NCBI GenBank assembly: GCA_051654865.1
Contig: JBOFYV010000105.1
Span: 1 to 21,855, forward strand
DNA from: JBOFOR01 sp051654865
GTDB lineage: Bacteria; Bacillota; Clostridia; Peptostreptococcales; Peptostreptococcaceae
Reading direction: 5' to 3'
Length of the DNA stretch: 21,855 bases
Part shown: in pieces, positions 6,905 to 14,321 of the stretch
Layout of the letters: each line of letters opens with the position of its first letter
How positions within the stretch are numbered: position 1 is the first letter of the stretch
Notes under the pieces: generated by a model
What the model saw: only the letters and a program-made list of their open reading frames with translations
What the model was told of the DNA's origin: nothing
Databases searched by the model: none
Program-made: the position numbers and the translations under genes

Positions 6905-9287
6905 TGTCACGAAAATAGCTAAAAGTAATATAAAATATAATAAATCAAAAAGTATATTAATAATAGTAACTATACTTTTAGCTACAACTTTACTAGCATC
7001 AGTATCAATGGTAGGACTTGATTGGAATGAATTAAATAAACAAAATGTAATTAAGTATAGTGGAACTTATCATGGACTTTATGGAAGAGTTGATGAAACT
7101 AAATATGACAAAATAAAAGCCCATGTAGATATAGAAACAACGGGAATAATAAATGGTATTGGTGTTATGGAAGAATTTGAAGATGAAACTAAAATAGCAC
7201 TAGCTTTTACTGATGAAAATGCATTTAAACTTAATTCATTGGAATTAATAGATGGTAAACTTCCGACTAAGAAAAATGAAGTAGCAATAGACGATTTAGC
7301 ACTTAAAAAATTAGGGTATGAACAAAAACTAAACCAAACAATAGAAATTAAATATGAAGATTATACAAGAGATGAAATTATAACAGAGAAATTTATAGTA
7401 ACAGGAATAACAAAAGCTAATGAAACTGCTCAAATAAAGAAGGGCTATAGTATATTAGTATCCCAAAATTATATGAATAGTACTAGAGATATATCTAAGG
7501 AAAATTTCAATGTATTCTTTACATTAAAAAATGTAGATAATATGTCTGCTTATGATGTCGAATCTATGGTAGAAGAAATAGGTGAAAACTTTGATATAAA
7601 GAAAGTTTATACTAAGGTTAATGAAAACTATATAAATTCAACAAAGCCAGATAGTTTTGTTGTAGGCTCAGTAGTAGTTATAAGTTTAGTTATAATATTA
7701 TCTAGTATACTTGTAATATATAATATATTCTACTTATCAATAATAACTAAGGTACAAGAATTTGGTAAACTAAGAGCAATAGGAACTACTAAAAAGCAAA
7801 TTAAAAAGATTATTTTAAAAGAGGGTATGTATTTGTCTTCAATTGCTATACCACTAGGATTATTAGCAGGATATATTATAAGTGAAGTTATAGTAAAGTA
7901 CTTATTGGGTGGGGAAGTTAGCATATCAAAATGGTTATTAGCTATAATAATAGGATTGATAAGTATACTAACTGTGTATATTTCTTTAATAAAACCTATG
8001 AAAGTAGCATCAAAGATATCAATAGTAGAAGCTGTAAAATACAATGGAGAATCTAACTCTAAGAAAAAAACTAGAAAAGGATATGACTATATAAATGTAT
8101 CAAGACTTACAAAAGCGAATCTAAAGTCTAATAAAAAACGTACTTATGTAACTCTTTTATCACTTACATTAAGTGGAATATTATTTATAGTAGTATCTTG
8201 TGCATTAGAGAGTATGGATGCAGAAAAAATGACTAGAGATCATATGCCACATGATATAAATATAAGACTAGACAATTATACTTTTGGAGATGAAGATAGT
8301 CCAAATACAGAAATAAATATGCTACAAAAGAAAAATTTATTGAGTGATGAATTTATAGATGAATTAAAGCAAGTTGAAGGTGTAAAAAATATTGAGGTAA
8401 CAAGTAATACTTTAAAAGCTGAAATTACTAATATAGATATGGAATATAAGTATGATAATCTTACAGGAATAGATGAAAATGATTTAGAATATATGAACTA
8501 TTATTTAGAAGATGGAGAGATAGATTTAGAAAAATTAAAAACAGGTAAAGAAATTGTTTTTAATCATTCTTATACTGCTGAAATGTACGGAATAAAAGCA
8601 GGGGATACTATATCTTTAAAGATATATGATGGTGACAATATTATAAAAAAAGATTTCAAAATTCAAGCTATAACTGATGGACCAGGGGTATACGCAGTTC
8701 ATAATGATTATATTGAGAAAATAGCAAAAACAAGTCCAAGAAATAGTATTGGTTTAACTGTAGAAAAAAATAAGTATGATGAAGTAAAAGCATATATAGA
8801 AACACTTGTAAAAGGAAATGAAAATTTAGATGCTAGTTATATAGATGAATCAATAGCATCAAATGAATTTGCTATAAGGCTTACTAAAGTTATGGGATAT
8901 AGCTTAGTTACATTAATAGGAGTTATAGGATTTATAAATCTAATAAATTCTATGATAACAAGTATAATAACTAGAAAAAAAGAGCTAGGAATGTTACAAG
9001 CAATAGGTCTTACTAACAAACAACTAGTACAGATGTTAAATAAAGAAGCTATGTTTTATACATCATTTATGTTGGTAGGATCATTAACAGTAGGAAATAT
9101 AATAGGATATGTTGCAGTTGAAGCTCTGAAAAAATCAGGAATGAACTATGCCGTATATGAACTTCCTATTAATCAAATGATAATAATGGTTGTTTGTATA
9201 ATAGCAGCACAATTACTATTAACTTATTTAATAAGCAAAAACTTCAACAAAGAATCATTAATAGATAGAGTAAGGTACAACGATTAA
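6897..9287 (+). CDS. ABC transporter permease with two FtsX domains
   Basis: 796-aa membrane protein. Predicted layout: TM1 about 19-40, a large extracellular domain, TM2-4 about 255-367; then TM5 about 418-440, a second extracellular domain, TM6-8 about 664-782. Each half is thus one helix, an outside domain and three helices, with FtsX-like segments such as KVQEFGKLRAIGTTKKQ and RKKELGMLQAIGLTNKQ at matching positions. This duplicated eight-helix plan differs from the ten-helix BceB permeases. ATG 6897 overlaps the ATPase end by 8 bp with AAGGGTGG upstream, so the two are coupled. A terminator follows. Substrate unknown. Confidence 0.93.
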   Translation: MINVTKIAKSNIKYNKSKSILIIVTILLATTLLASVSMVGLDWNELNKQNVIKYSGTYHGLYGRVDETKYDKIKAHVDIETTGIINGIGVMEEFEDETKIALAFTDENAFKLNSLELIDGKLPTKKNEVAIDDLALKKLGYEQKLNQTIEIKYEDYTRDEIITEKFIVTGITKANETAQIKKGYSILVSQNYMNSTRDISKENFNVFFTLKNVDNMSAYDVESMVEEIGENFDIKKVYTKVNENYINSTKPDSFVVGSVVVISLVIILSSILVIYNIFYLSIITKVQEFGKLRAIGTTKKQIKKIILKEGMYLSSIAIPLGLLAGYIISEVIVKYLLGGEVSISKWLLAIIIGLISILTVYISLIKPMKVASKISIVEAVKYNGESNSKKKTRKGYDYINVSRLTKANLKSNKKRTYVTLLSLTLSGILFIVVSCALESMDAEKMTRDHMPHDINIRLDNYTFGDEDSPNTEINMLQKKNLLSDEFIDELKQVEGVKNIEVTSNTLKAEITNIDMEYKYDNLTGIDENDLEYMNYYLEDGEIDLEKLKTGKEIVFNHSYTAEMYGIKAGDTISLKIYDGDNIIKKDFKIQAITDGPGVYAVHNDYIEKIAKTSPRNSIGLTVEKNKYDEVKAYIETLVKGNENLDASYIDESIASNEFAIRLTKVMGYSLVTLIGVIGFINLINSMITSIITRKKELGMLQAIGLTNKQLVQMLNKEAMFYTSFMLVGSLTVGNIIGYVAVEALKKSGMNYAVYELPINQMIIMVVCIIAAQLLLTYLISKNFNKESLIDRVRYND

Positions 9288-9290
9288 ATC

Positions 9291-9331
9291 AAAAGAGGAG
9301 CTGTCTCAAAATAGAGATAAGCTCCTTTTAC
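9291..9331. terminator. Bidirectional terminator between the permease and L25 genes
   Basis: GGAGCTgTCTC pairs with GAGAtAAGCTCC with small internal mismatches; T-rich ends on both strands (CTTTTA forward, CTCTTTTGATTT reverse). It serves both convergent genes. Confidence 0.7.
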
Positions 9332-9337
9332 AATTTA

Positions 9338-9610
9338 TTAGCAAGTTTTGAAATCTATATGTAAGAATTCGCCTTTAACACTATCAATTTGAACTTCTTC
9401 AATCATACAACTTTTAGTATCTCCATTTAAACTTACTTCAATAGTTCCTTTGTGACCGTTAATTTCTAATAATCTTTTAAAATCAGTTTTATAAACTTCA
9501 ACAGGTATACCTTTTTCTAAACCGTAACCATGAATTATAGCAGGTATATACCCTCTTTTTATAACAGACTTAGTTTTTTCATTTAAATCTCTACTAACTA
9601 CGTTTAACAT
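9338..9610 (-). CDS. rplY: Ribosomal protein L25-like, short form
   Basis: 90 aa, matching the N-terminal 5S-rRNA-binding domain of bL25: KRGYIPAIIHGYG near residues 18-30, then MIEEVQIDSVKGEFLHIDF at the end, the family's most conserved stretch. It lacks the C-terminal TL5/CTC beta domain, as in the E. coli-sized L25; many Firmicutes carry the longer stress-linked CTC form instead. GAGGGGG lies about 11 bases before the ATG. It is monocistronic, convergent with the ABC operon and divergent from the SPL gene. Role: binding of 5S rRNA in the 50S subunit, possibly stress-linked. Confidence 0.85.
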   Translation of the reverse strand: MLNVVSRDLNEKTKSVIKRGYIPAIIHGYGLEKGIPVEVYKTDFKRLLEINGHKGTIEVSLNGDTKSCMIEEVQIDSVKGEFLHIDFKTC

Positions 9611-9821
9611 ATATAGTTATCCCCCTCGTATAAGTAAATGTATTAGGCTTGTTCACCTTTAATAAATAATATTTAAGTAAGTTATAAAATATTCATATAA
9701 AATTAAAAATCATATAAAGTTTTGAACTATGTAAATATAAATAGATAACAAATTAAAAATAGAATATATAAAAGTAACTTAGGAAAAATAGTAATAAAAA
9801 CTAAAAGTATGAGGTGAATAA

Positions 9822-10844
9822 ATGTTTAAGCCTAAACGAATTATATTTGAAAAAGGAACTCTGGAAACTCGATTAGGAAAGCACATATACAATGAATTTA
9901 GAACAGATGAGAATGTAGAACTAATAAGGCTTACATCTAATAAAGTAAAAAGTAATATACCAGGAGAAAACTTATATGAACAATATCGCTCGGGAAAAGA
10001 AACCTTAGTAGTAGGAAAGAGAACCAGCTTAAAATTTCAAACTTGTAAGCCATCGGCTAATTACCAGTTACCCCTTGTTACTGGATGTATGGGAAGATGT
10101 GAATACTGTTATTTAAATACTCAGCTAGGTGACAAACCCTTTGTTAAAGTATTTGTAAATATAGATGACGTGTTAAATCAAGCTAAAAAATACATTGAAG
10201 AAAGAAAGCCTGATCTTACTATTTTTGAAGGTGCAGCTACATCTGATCCTGTTCCAGTAGAACCCTACACTCATTCACTAAAAAAGACAATAGAATTTTT
10301 TGCAAAAGAAGAGCTAGGTAGATTTAGATTTGTTACTAAGTATAATGATGTAGATAGCTTATTAGATATAGAACACAATAATCATACTGAAATAAGATTT
10401 AGTATAAATACTCCAAAGATAATTGACACTTATGAACACCATACAGCTTCAGCTCATAAGAGAATTGAGGCAGCAGCAAAAGTCGCTGCAGCAGGATATA
10501 AAATAGGATTTATAATAGCCCCTGTATTTTTATATGATAATTGGAAAGAAGATTACAGAGATTTAATAAAACATATTAAAGAAAAGCTACCTAAAGAAGC
10601 TAGTGATCAGGTTTTATTTGAAGTTATATCACATAGATATACAACTAAAGCTAAAAATAGAATTCTAGAAATATTCCCTGAAACAACATTACCTATGGCA
10701 GATGAAGATAGAAAATTTAAATATGGTCAATTTGGATATGGAAAATATGTATACACTAAAGAGCAGTTAGCAGAAATGAAAGAATTTTTCCAAAAAGAGA
10801 TAAAGGAAGTTTTTCCAAATGGAATAATAAAGTATATAATTTAA
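9822..10844 (+). CDS. splB: Spore photoproduct lyase-family radical SAM protein
   Basis: 340 aa, the full SPL length. The radical-SAM motif CxxxCxxC is Cys89, Cys93, Cys96 (TGCMGRCEYCYLNT), with tyrosines 95 and 97 matching those of Bacillus SPL. Other SPL blocks are present: LKFQTCKPSANYQLP, RFVTKYNDVDSLLD, RIEAAAKVAAAGYKIGFIIAP and a C-terminal KYGQFGYGKYVY. SPL repairs the UV spore photoproduct in germinating spores. In Bacillus a conserved cysteine (Cys141) in FEASCTSD donates hydrogen; here the block reads FEGAATSD with Ala139 in that place, and no cysteine occurs after Cys96. Start ATG 9822 has GAGGTGA just upstream. The enzyme may have altered chemistry or another substrate. A small gene follows 51 bp on, with no terminator between. 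Confidence 0.9.
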   Translation: MFKPKRIIFEKGTLETRLGKHIYNEFRTDENVELIRLTSNKVKSNIPGENLYEQYRSGKETLVVGKRTSLKFQTCKPSANYQLPLVTGCMGRCEYCYLNTQLGDKPFVKVFVNIDDVLNQAKKYIEERKPDLTIFEGAATSDPVPVEPYTHSLKKTIEFFAKEELGRFRFVTKYNDVDSLLDIEHNNHTEIRFSINTPKIIDTYEHHTASAHKRIEAAAKVAAAGYKIGFIIAPVFLYDNWKEDYRDLIKHIKEKLPKEASDQVLFEVISHRYTTKAKNRILEIFPETTLPMADEDRKFKYGQFGYGKYVYTKEQLAEMKEFFQKEIKEVFPNGIIKYII

Positions 10845-10895
10845 ACATATTCTTTAATAAGAAGCTTTATAGAGTAAGTATTGGGGGAACGTAAT

Positions 10896-11159
10896 ATGAA
10901 AATGTATTCTAGGAAAAAAGGAAATAAAAAAGGAACGGAAAGTAATATTCCAAATATGTTGGCATTTACATTTATAAGAAATTTCTTAACAGATAAAGGC
11001 TATGAAGAAATGAGAAAAGAATACTTTGTAAATAATCTAAATAAAAATCAAGTAAATCAAGCTATGAAAGATATAAAATGGTTATTTAGTGAGTATAAAG
11101 GATTAGATGTAATAACTATTGAAAATCAAGATGGTGATGTAAATAAATTTATACTATAG
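10896..11159 (+). CDS. Small hypothetical protein downstream of the SPL gene
   Basis: 87 aa, not recognised. Very basic N-terminus (MKMYSRKKGNKKG), then a predicted helical segment (NMLAFTFIRNFLTDKGYEEMRKEYF), the NLNKNQVNQAMKDIKWLFSEYK helix and an acidic tail. No membrane segment, no cysteine. GGGGGA (10883-10888) is 7 bases before ATG 10896, so I prefer this start over the in-frame TTG at 10881, whose codon abuts that site. It is probably co-transcribed with the SPL gene (51-bp gap, no terminator) and followed by a strong hairpin. Confidence 0.7.
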   Translation: MKMYSRKKGNKKGTESNIPNMLAFTFIRNFLTDKGYEEMRKEYFVNNLNKNQVNQAMKDIKWLFSEYKGLDVITIENQDGDVNKFIL

Positions 11160-11169
11160 AACTAATATT

Positions 11170-11215
11170 AAGAGCTTAATCTTTAAAATAAAAATTAAAG
11201 ATTAAGCTCTTATTT
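11170..11215. terminator. Bidirectional terminator between convergent genes
   Basis: A perfect 15-bp stem AAGAGCTTAATCTTT (11170-11184) with its complement at 11197-11211 and a 12-base A-rich loop. It ends the SPL operon and, read in reverse, overlaps the stop region of the ECF S-component gene. Confidence 0.8.
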
Positions 11216-11747
11216 ATCTATACGATTGTTTTTCTAGGTTTAGGTGACCTGACTTACGTAATGACTTTCTAAGCACAATAGTAAGAGGCAAAGCTACTAA
11301 TATACCCATTCCAGAACTCATTAAAGAACTTGGTATGTTTGCCAAAGCTGCTTGATAACTACCTATAACAACTGTCCAAGCTCCTATATAACCTACTAAT
11401 GTCCATAGAGCAGCAACAAGTAAGGCTATGATATTTAGAGATAATTTATCACCTTTGTTGTTTTTAGAATGAGCAATACTTCCAGCTATAAAACCAGCAA
11501 TACCTTTTATAAAGAAAGACCAAATTGTATAAGGTGAAAATCCTAGTAATAAATCAAAAAATGCAGAGCCTATGGCACCTGCTGGACCAGCATATTTTCC
11601 ACCAAATAATATAGCTAGTGTAAATATCATAGCACTTCCTAAGTGAACCATGGCTCCATTTCCAAATGGAACTTTTATAAAAGTAGCTACAGTACATAAG
11701 GCAGAAAACATTCCAACATAAACTACATATCCTGTTTTGTTATTCAT
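11214..11747 (-). CDS. ECF transporter S component (substrate unknown)
   Basis: 177-aa membrane protein with about five or six hydrophobic segments. VPFGNGAMVHLGSAMIFTLA, then GGKYAGPAGAIGSAFFDLLLG and FFIKGIAGFIAGSIA are typical of the S-component fold that binds a vitamin or related substrate and couples to shared EcfA/EcfT proteins. No EcfA or EcfT gene is in the window, so it is a group II (shared energizer) type. GGAGG is 8 bases before the ATG. The leader is too short for a classic riboswitch; an inverted repeat straddles the probable -10. Riboflavin, thiamine or queuosine-type substrates are possible, but nothing here decides. Confidence 0.8.
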   Translation of the reverse strand: MNNKTGYVVYVGMFSALCTVATFIKVPFGNGAMVHLGSAMIFTLAILFGGKYAGPAGAIGSAFFDLLLGFSPYTIWSFFIKGIAGFIAGSIAHSKNNKGDKLSLNIIALLVAALWTLVGYIGAWTVVIGSYQAALANIPSSLMSSGMGILVALPLTIVLRKSLRKSGHLNLEKQSYR

Positions 11748-11784
11748 TTATAATTCCTCCAAATAAATTTATTCTTAACTATTA

Positions 11785-11825
11785 ATGATAAAACCATATA
11801 ATGATGAGATAATTTTATCATACAA
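11785..11825 (-). promoter_or_regulatory. Possible promoter and operator of the ECF S-component gene
   Basis: On the minus strand TTGTAT (plus 11820-11825) and TTATAT (plus 11796-11801) are 18 bp apart. ATGATAAAA (11785-11793) and TTTTATCAT (11813-11821) form a 9-bp inverted repeat with a 19-base gap that encloses the -10. It could be a repressor site. Confidence 0.35.
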
Positions 11826-11931
11826 TATTTGGTATATGTAATAAGTAAGCTAAAAATAGAGATTGTATGGGTACAATATGATGGAAATGTATATAATTAT
11901 ATGTAAGTTAATTAATAAAGGAGTAGTAGTT

Positions 11932-12441
11932 ATGATAATAGGAATAATATCAGATACACATGGATTACTAAGAGATGAAGTGATAAAACAATTGTATGAC
12001 TGTAATTTAATAATTCATTGTGGTGATATAGGAAAATTAGATGTGATAGAAAGATTAAAACAAATATCAACAGTAGAATTTATAAGGGGAAATATTGATA
12101 AAACTATAGATATAAATATAGCTCCTAAAAATAAAATTATAGAAATAATGAATAAAAGGATATATATAGTACATAACATAAATGAATTAGACATAGATTT
12201 AAAATCTGAAAGAATAGATATTGTAATGTATGGACATTCTCATAAAAGTTATATAGGTATAGATGATGATATAATGTATATAAATCCAGGCTCAGTAGGA
12301 CCAAGAAGATTTAAATTACCTATATCAATGGCAAAATTAGTCATATTAGATTATGATAATAATATGGAGAGTAGTATAATAGAAAATAACATATTTGCGT
12401 GGAAGTGCTATGAAGTAAAGCAAATAACAATCGAATTATAA
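11932..12441 (+). CDS. YfcE/MJ0936-type metallophosphodiesterase
   Basis: 169 aa, the family length. Metal-binding residues are all in place: Asp8 and His10 (SDTHG), Asp32 (HCGDIG), Asn54 (RGNID), His81, His102 and His104 (GHSHKSY), plus NPGSVGPRRF near the end. The usual HGH motif is reduced to VHNI with only the first His kept, which is enough for metal binding. Relatives hydrolyse phosphodiesters with Mn2+ in vitro; the natural substrate is unknown. I chose ATG 11932 (AAAGGAG at 11917-11923) over in-frame starts from 11863, which would add residues before the conserved first strand. First gene of a probable operon to 14258. Confidence 0.9.
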   Translation: MIIGIISDTHGLLRDEVIKQLYDCNLIIHCGDIGKLDVIERLKQISTVEFIRGNIDKTIDINIAPKNKIIEIMNKRIYIVHNINELDIDLKSERIDIVMYGHSHKSYIGIDDDIMYINPGSVGPRRFKLPISMAKLVILDYDNNMESSIIENNIFAWKCYEVKQITIEL

Positions 12442-12484
12442 ATAATGAGTTAGTATGATAATTAACACAGAGAAAGGATAAATT

Positions 12485-13324
12485 ATGTTTGGTTATGTTA
12501 AAGTAAACAAAATGGATTTAACATTTAGAGAATATGAGCATTATAGAGGATACTATTGCGGTCTTTGTAAATGTTTAAAAGATAACCATGGAGAAATTTC
12601 TAGATTGTCTTTGAACTATGATATAACTTTTTTAGTATTAATACTAAGTGCAGTATATAGACCAAAGCCTACTATAATAGAAGAAGGGTGTATAACAAAT
12701 CCATTTAAAAAGAAGAAAAAGATAATAAATGAAGTGACTGAATATGCAGCGAGTATGAATGTACTTTTAACATATTATAAATTAGAAGATAATTTAAAAG
12801 ATGATAATGGAATAAAAGACAGAATTGCATATAATATATATAAAAGTAAATTAAAACTAGCATATGAAAAGTACCCTAAAAAGGCAGATACTATAAAAGA
12901 ACAATTAGAAGTATTATATAGTTTAGAACAAGATAAAAATACTAATATTGATATAGTATCAAATACCTTTGGAAATCTTATGTCTGAAATATTTGCATAT
13001 AAGGAAGATGAATACGAAAAAGAATTAAGGCGTATAGGATTTAATGTAGGAAAGTATATTTATTTACTAGATGCGTATGAAGATTTAGACAAAGATTATG
13101 AAAAAGGAAGATACAATCCTTTTATAGAATACATAGACAAAAGAGAAGAACTAAAGGTAAGAGTTGATAAATTAATTAGTTTATCTTTAGGAATGTTAGG
13201 TAGTGCGATTGATAATTTAGATTTAAAAATGAACACAGGAATAATAGAAAATATAGTTTATTCAGGTGTATATCTTAGATATCAAAATATCTTAGGAAAG
13301 GGATGTGAAACTAATGGGCAGTAA
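12485..13324 (+). CDS. DUF5685-like protein
   Basis: 279 aa, soluble, helix-rich. The N-terminus MFGYVKVNKMDLTFREYEHY followed by RGYYCGLCKCL resembles the family I know as DUF5685 (recalled, not searched). Cys26 and Cys29 form a CxxC. Later features are a basic run KKKKK near residue 76, DRIAYNIYKSKLKLAYEKYP, and LLDAYEDLDKDYEKGRYNPF, whose acidic DxxEDLDxD helix recalls isoprenoid-synthase-like or PLP-free helical folds, without a clear catalytic assignment. AAAGGA precedes ATG 12485. It overlaps the next gene by 11 bp, a TPR protein with a cysteine tail, so the two are probably coupled partners. Function unknown. Confidence 0.8.
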   Translation: MFGYVKVNKMDLTFREYEHYRGYYCGLCKCLKDNHGEISRLSLNYDITFLVLILSAVYRPKPTIIEEGCITNPFKKKKKIINEVTEYAASMNVLLTYYKLEDNLKDDNGIKDRIAYNIYKSKLKLAYEKYPKKADTIKEQLEVLYSLEQDKNTNIDIVSNTFGNLMSEIFAYKEDEYEKELRRIGFNVGKYIYLLDAYEDLDKDYEKGRYNPFIEYIDKREELKVRVDKLISLSLGMLGSAIDNLDLKMNTGIIENIVYSGVYLRYQNILGKGCETNGQ

Positions 13325-13757
13325 TGTATATAATAATGATATGTTTGTCAGCATAAGAGAATTAATGCTAAAAAGTGAATTTGAAAAAGCGTATAACTTA
13401 CTTAAAAGTATAGGTGAAAAGTGTGCAGAATGGTATCACCTAAATGGAGTATCTGCTATGAACATAGGGTACTACGAAGAAGGTGAAAAATGTATAGAAA
13501 AAGCAGTGTCTATGGCCCCTAATAATAACGAATATAAAGAAGCTTTAAACAGTTATAACTTCCATAGAGATGATTATAGACACAGAGCTAATAGATATAA
13601 TAAAAGAAGGCATAATGATTTAGGTGGATGTTGTTGTTGCTGTTGTGATGACTGCTGTTGTTGCTGTGGAGACGATTGTTGTGAGGACTGTATGAAATTA
13701 TGGTGCTTAGACTCTTGCTGTGAATGCTGTGGAGGAGATTTAGTAGATTGTTTCTAG
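13314..13757 (+). CDS. TPR-like protein with extreme cysteine-rich C-terminus
   Basis: 147 aa in two parts. Residues 10-80 contain a TPR-like helical pair (SEFEKAYNLLKSIGEKCAEW, then GVSAMNIGYYEEGEKCIEKA with AVSMAPNNNEY). After a basic, His/Arg-rich linker (HRDDYRHRANRYNKRRHND) the last 44 residues hold 20 cysteines in runs of six, five and pairs alternating with Asp/Glu, ending LDSCCECCGGDLVDCF. Such a tail suggests metal clusters, lipidation or a thiol-rich membrane anchor; none is proven. The frame is real: the next gene's ribosome site overlaps its stop, and codons vary (TGT/TGC). I chose ATG 13314 (AGGAAAGGG at 13295-13303) over GTG 13305. It overlaps the DUF5685-like gene. Confidence 0.8.
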   Translation: MGSNVYNNDMFVSIRELMLKSEFEKAYNLLKSIGEKCAEWYHLNGVSAMNIGYYEEGEKCIEKAVSMAPNNNEYKEALNSYNFHRDDYRHRANRYNKRRHNDLGGCCCCCCDDCCCCCGDDCCEDCMKLWCLDSCCECCGGDLVDCF

Positions 13758-13766
13758 GAGGAAATA

Positions 13767-14258
13767 ATGAGTAGAAAAATAGCCTATGGAGGAATGTTAT
13801 TAGGAATAAATATCATTTTATTATTACTAATAAATATAATACCAATGAATACTTTATTTCTAATGGGGTTAGCATCACTACCAATTTCTATAGTTATAAT
13901 GGAGAGTGGAACTAAAACAGGAATAGCATTCTATATAGCTTCAGTAGCTTTAGGATTTATTGTAATGAATAGTAAATTTCAGTGGATACTATATAGTTTA
14001 ACTTTTGGAGTGTATGGTCTTGTAAAATATTTAATAGAGCAGAATAGGCCAATTGTAGTAGAATATATTTTAAAAATTGTATTTGCTAATATTATAATAG
14101 TAGTAACGTATTTTATATTAAAACCATTTGTATATATTCCAGTAAATTTATTTACAATAGCTTTATTTGAAGTTACTTTCATAGTTTATGATTGTATATA
14201 CACGAGGTTTATAGATTATTATGAATTGAAAATAAGAAAGATAATAAAAGATATATAA
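13767..14258 (+). CDS. Small integral membrane protein
   Basis: 163 aa, about five membrane helices (7-27, 30-48, 53-70, 72-92, 103-150) with a basic, cytoplasmic C-terminal end (YYELKIRKIIKDI). No catalytic motif seen. AGGAGG overlaps the stop of the cysteine-tail gene, with ATG 13767 only 9 bases after that stop, so it is translated from the same operon as the phosphodiesterase, DUF5685-like and cysteine-tail genes. Some resemblance to DUF2232/YybS or S-component-like small membrane proteins is possible but not demonstrable. It could anchor or partner the two proteins encoded upstream. Confidence 0.75.
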   Translation: MSRKIAYGGMLLGINIILLLLINIIPMNTLFLMGLASLPISIVIMESGTKTGIAFYIASVALGFIVMNSKFQWILYSLTFGVYGLVKYLIEQNRPIVVEYILKIVFANIIIVVTYFILKPFVYIPVNLFTIALFEVTFIVYDCIYTRFIDYYELKIRKIIKDI

Positions 14259-14263
14259 TTAAT

Positions 14264-14300
14264 AAAGAGACTTTTCTTGTATAAGGAATAGTCTCTTTCT
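14264..14300 (+). terminator. Rho-independent terminator of the 11932-14258 operon
   Basis: AAAGAGACT (14264-14272) pairs with AGTCTCTTT (14290-14298), with inner TTTCTT/AGGAAT pairs, followed by CTAATTT. Palindromic, so it may also stop minus-strand transcripts. Confidence 0.7.
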
Positions 14301-14321
14301 AATTTGAATAAAGTTTATTAG

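Noticed and set aside
11748..11931. Riboswitch upstream of the ECF S-component gene
   Set aside because: The likely leader is only some 40-70 bases with no recognisable aptamer core.
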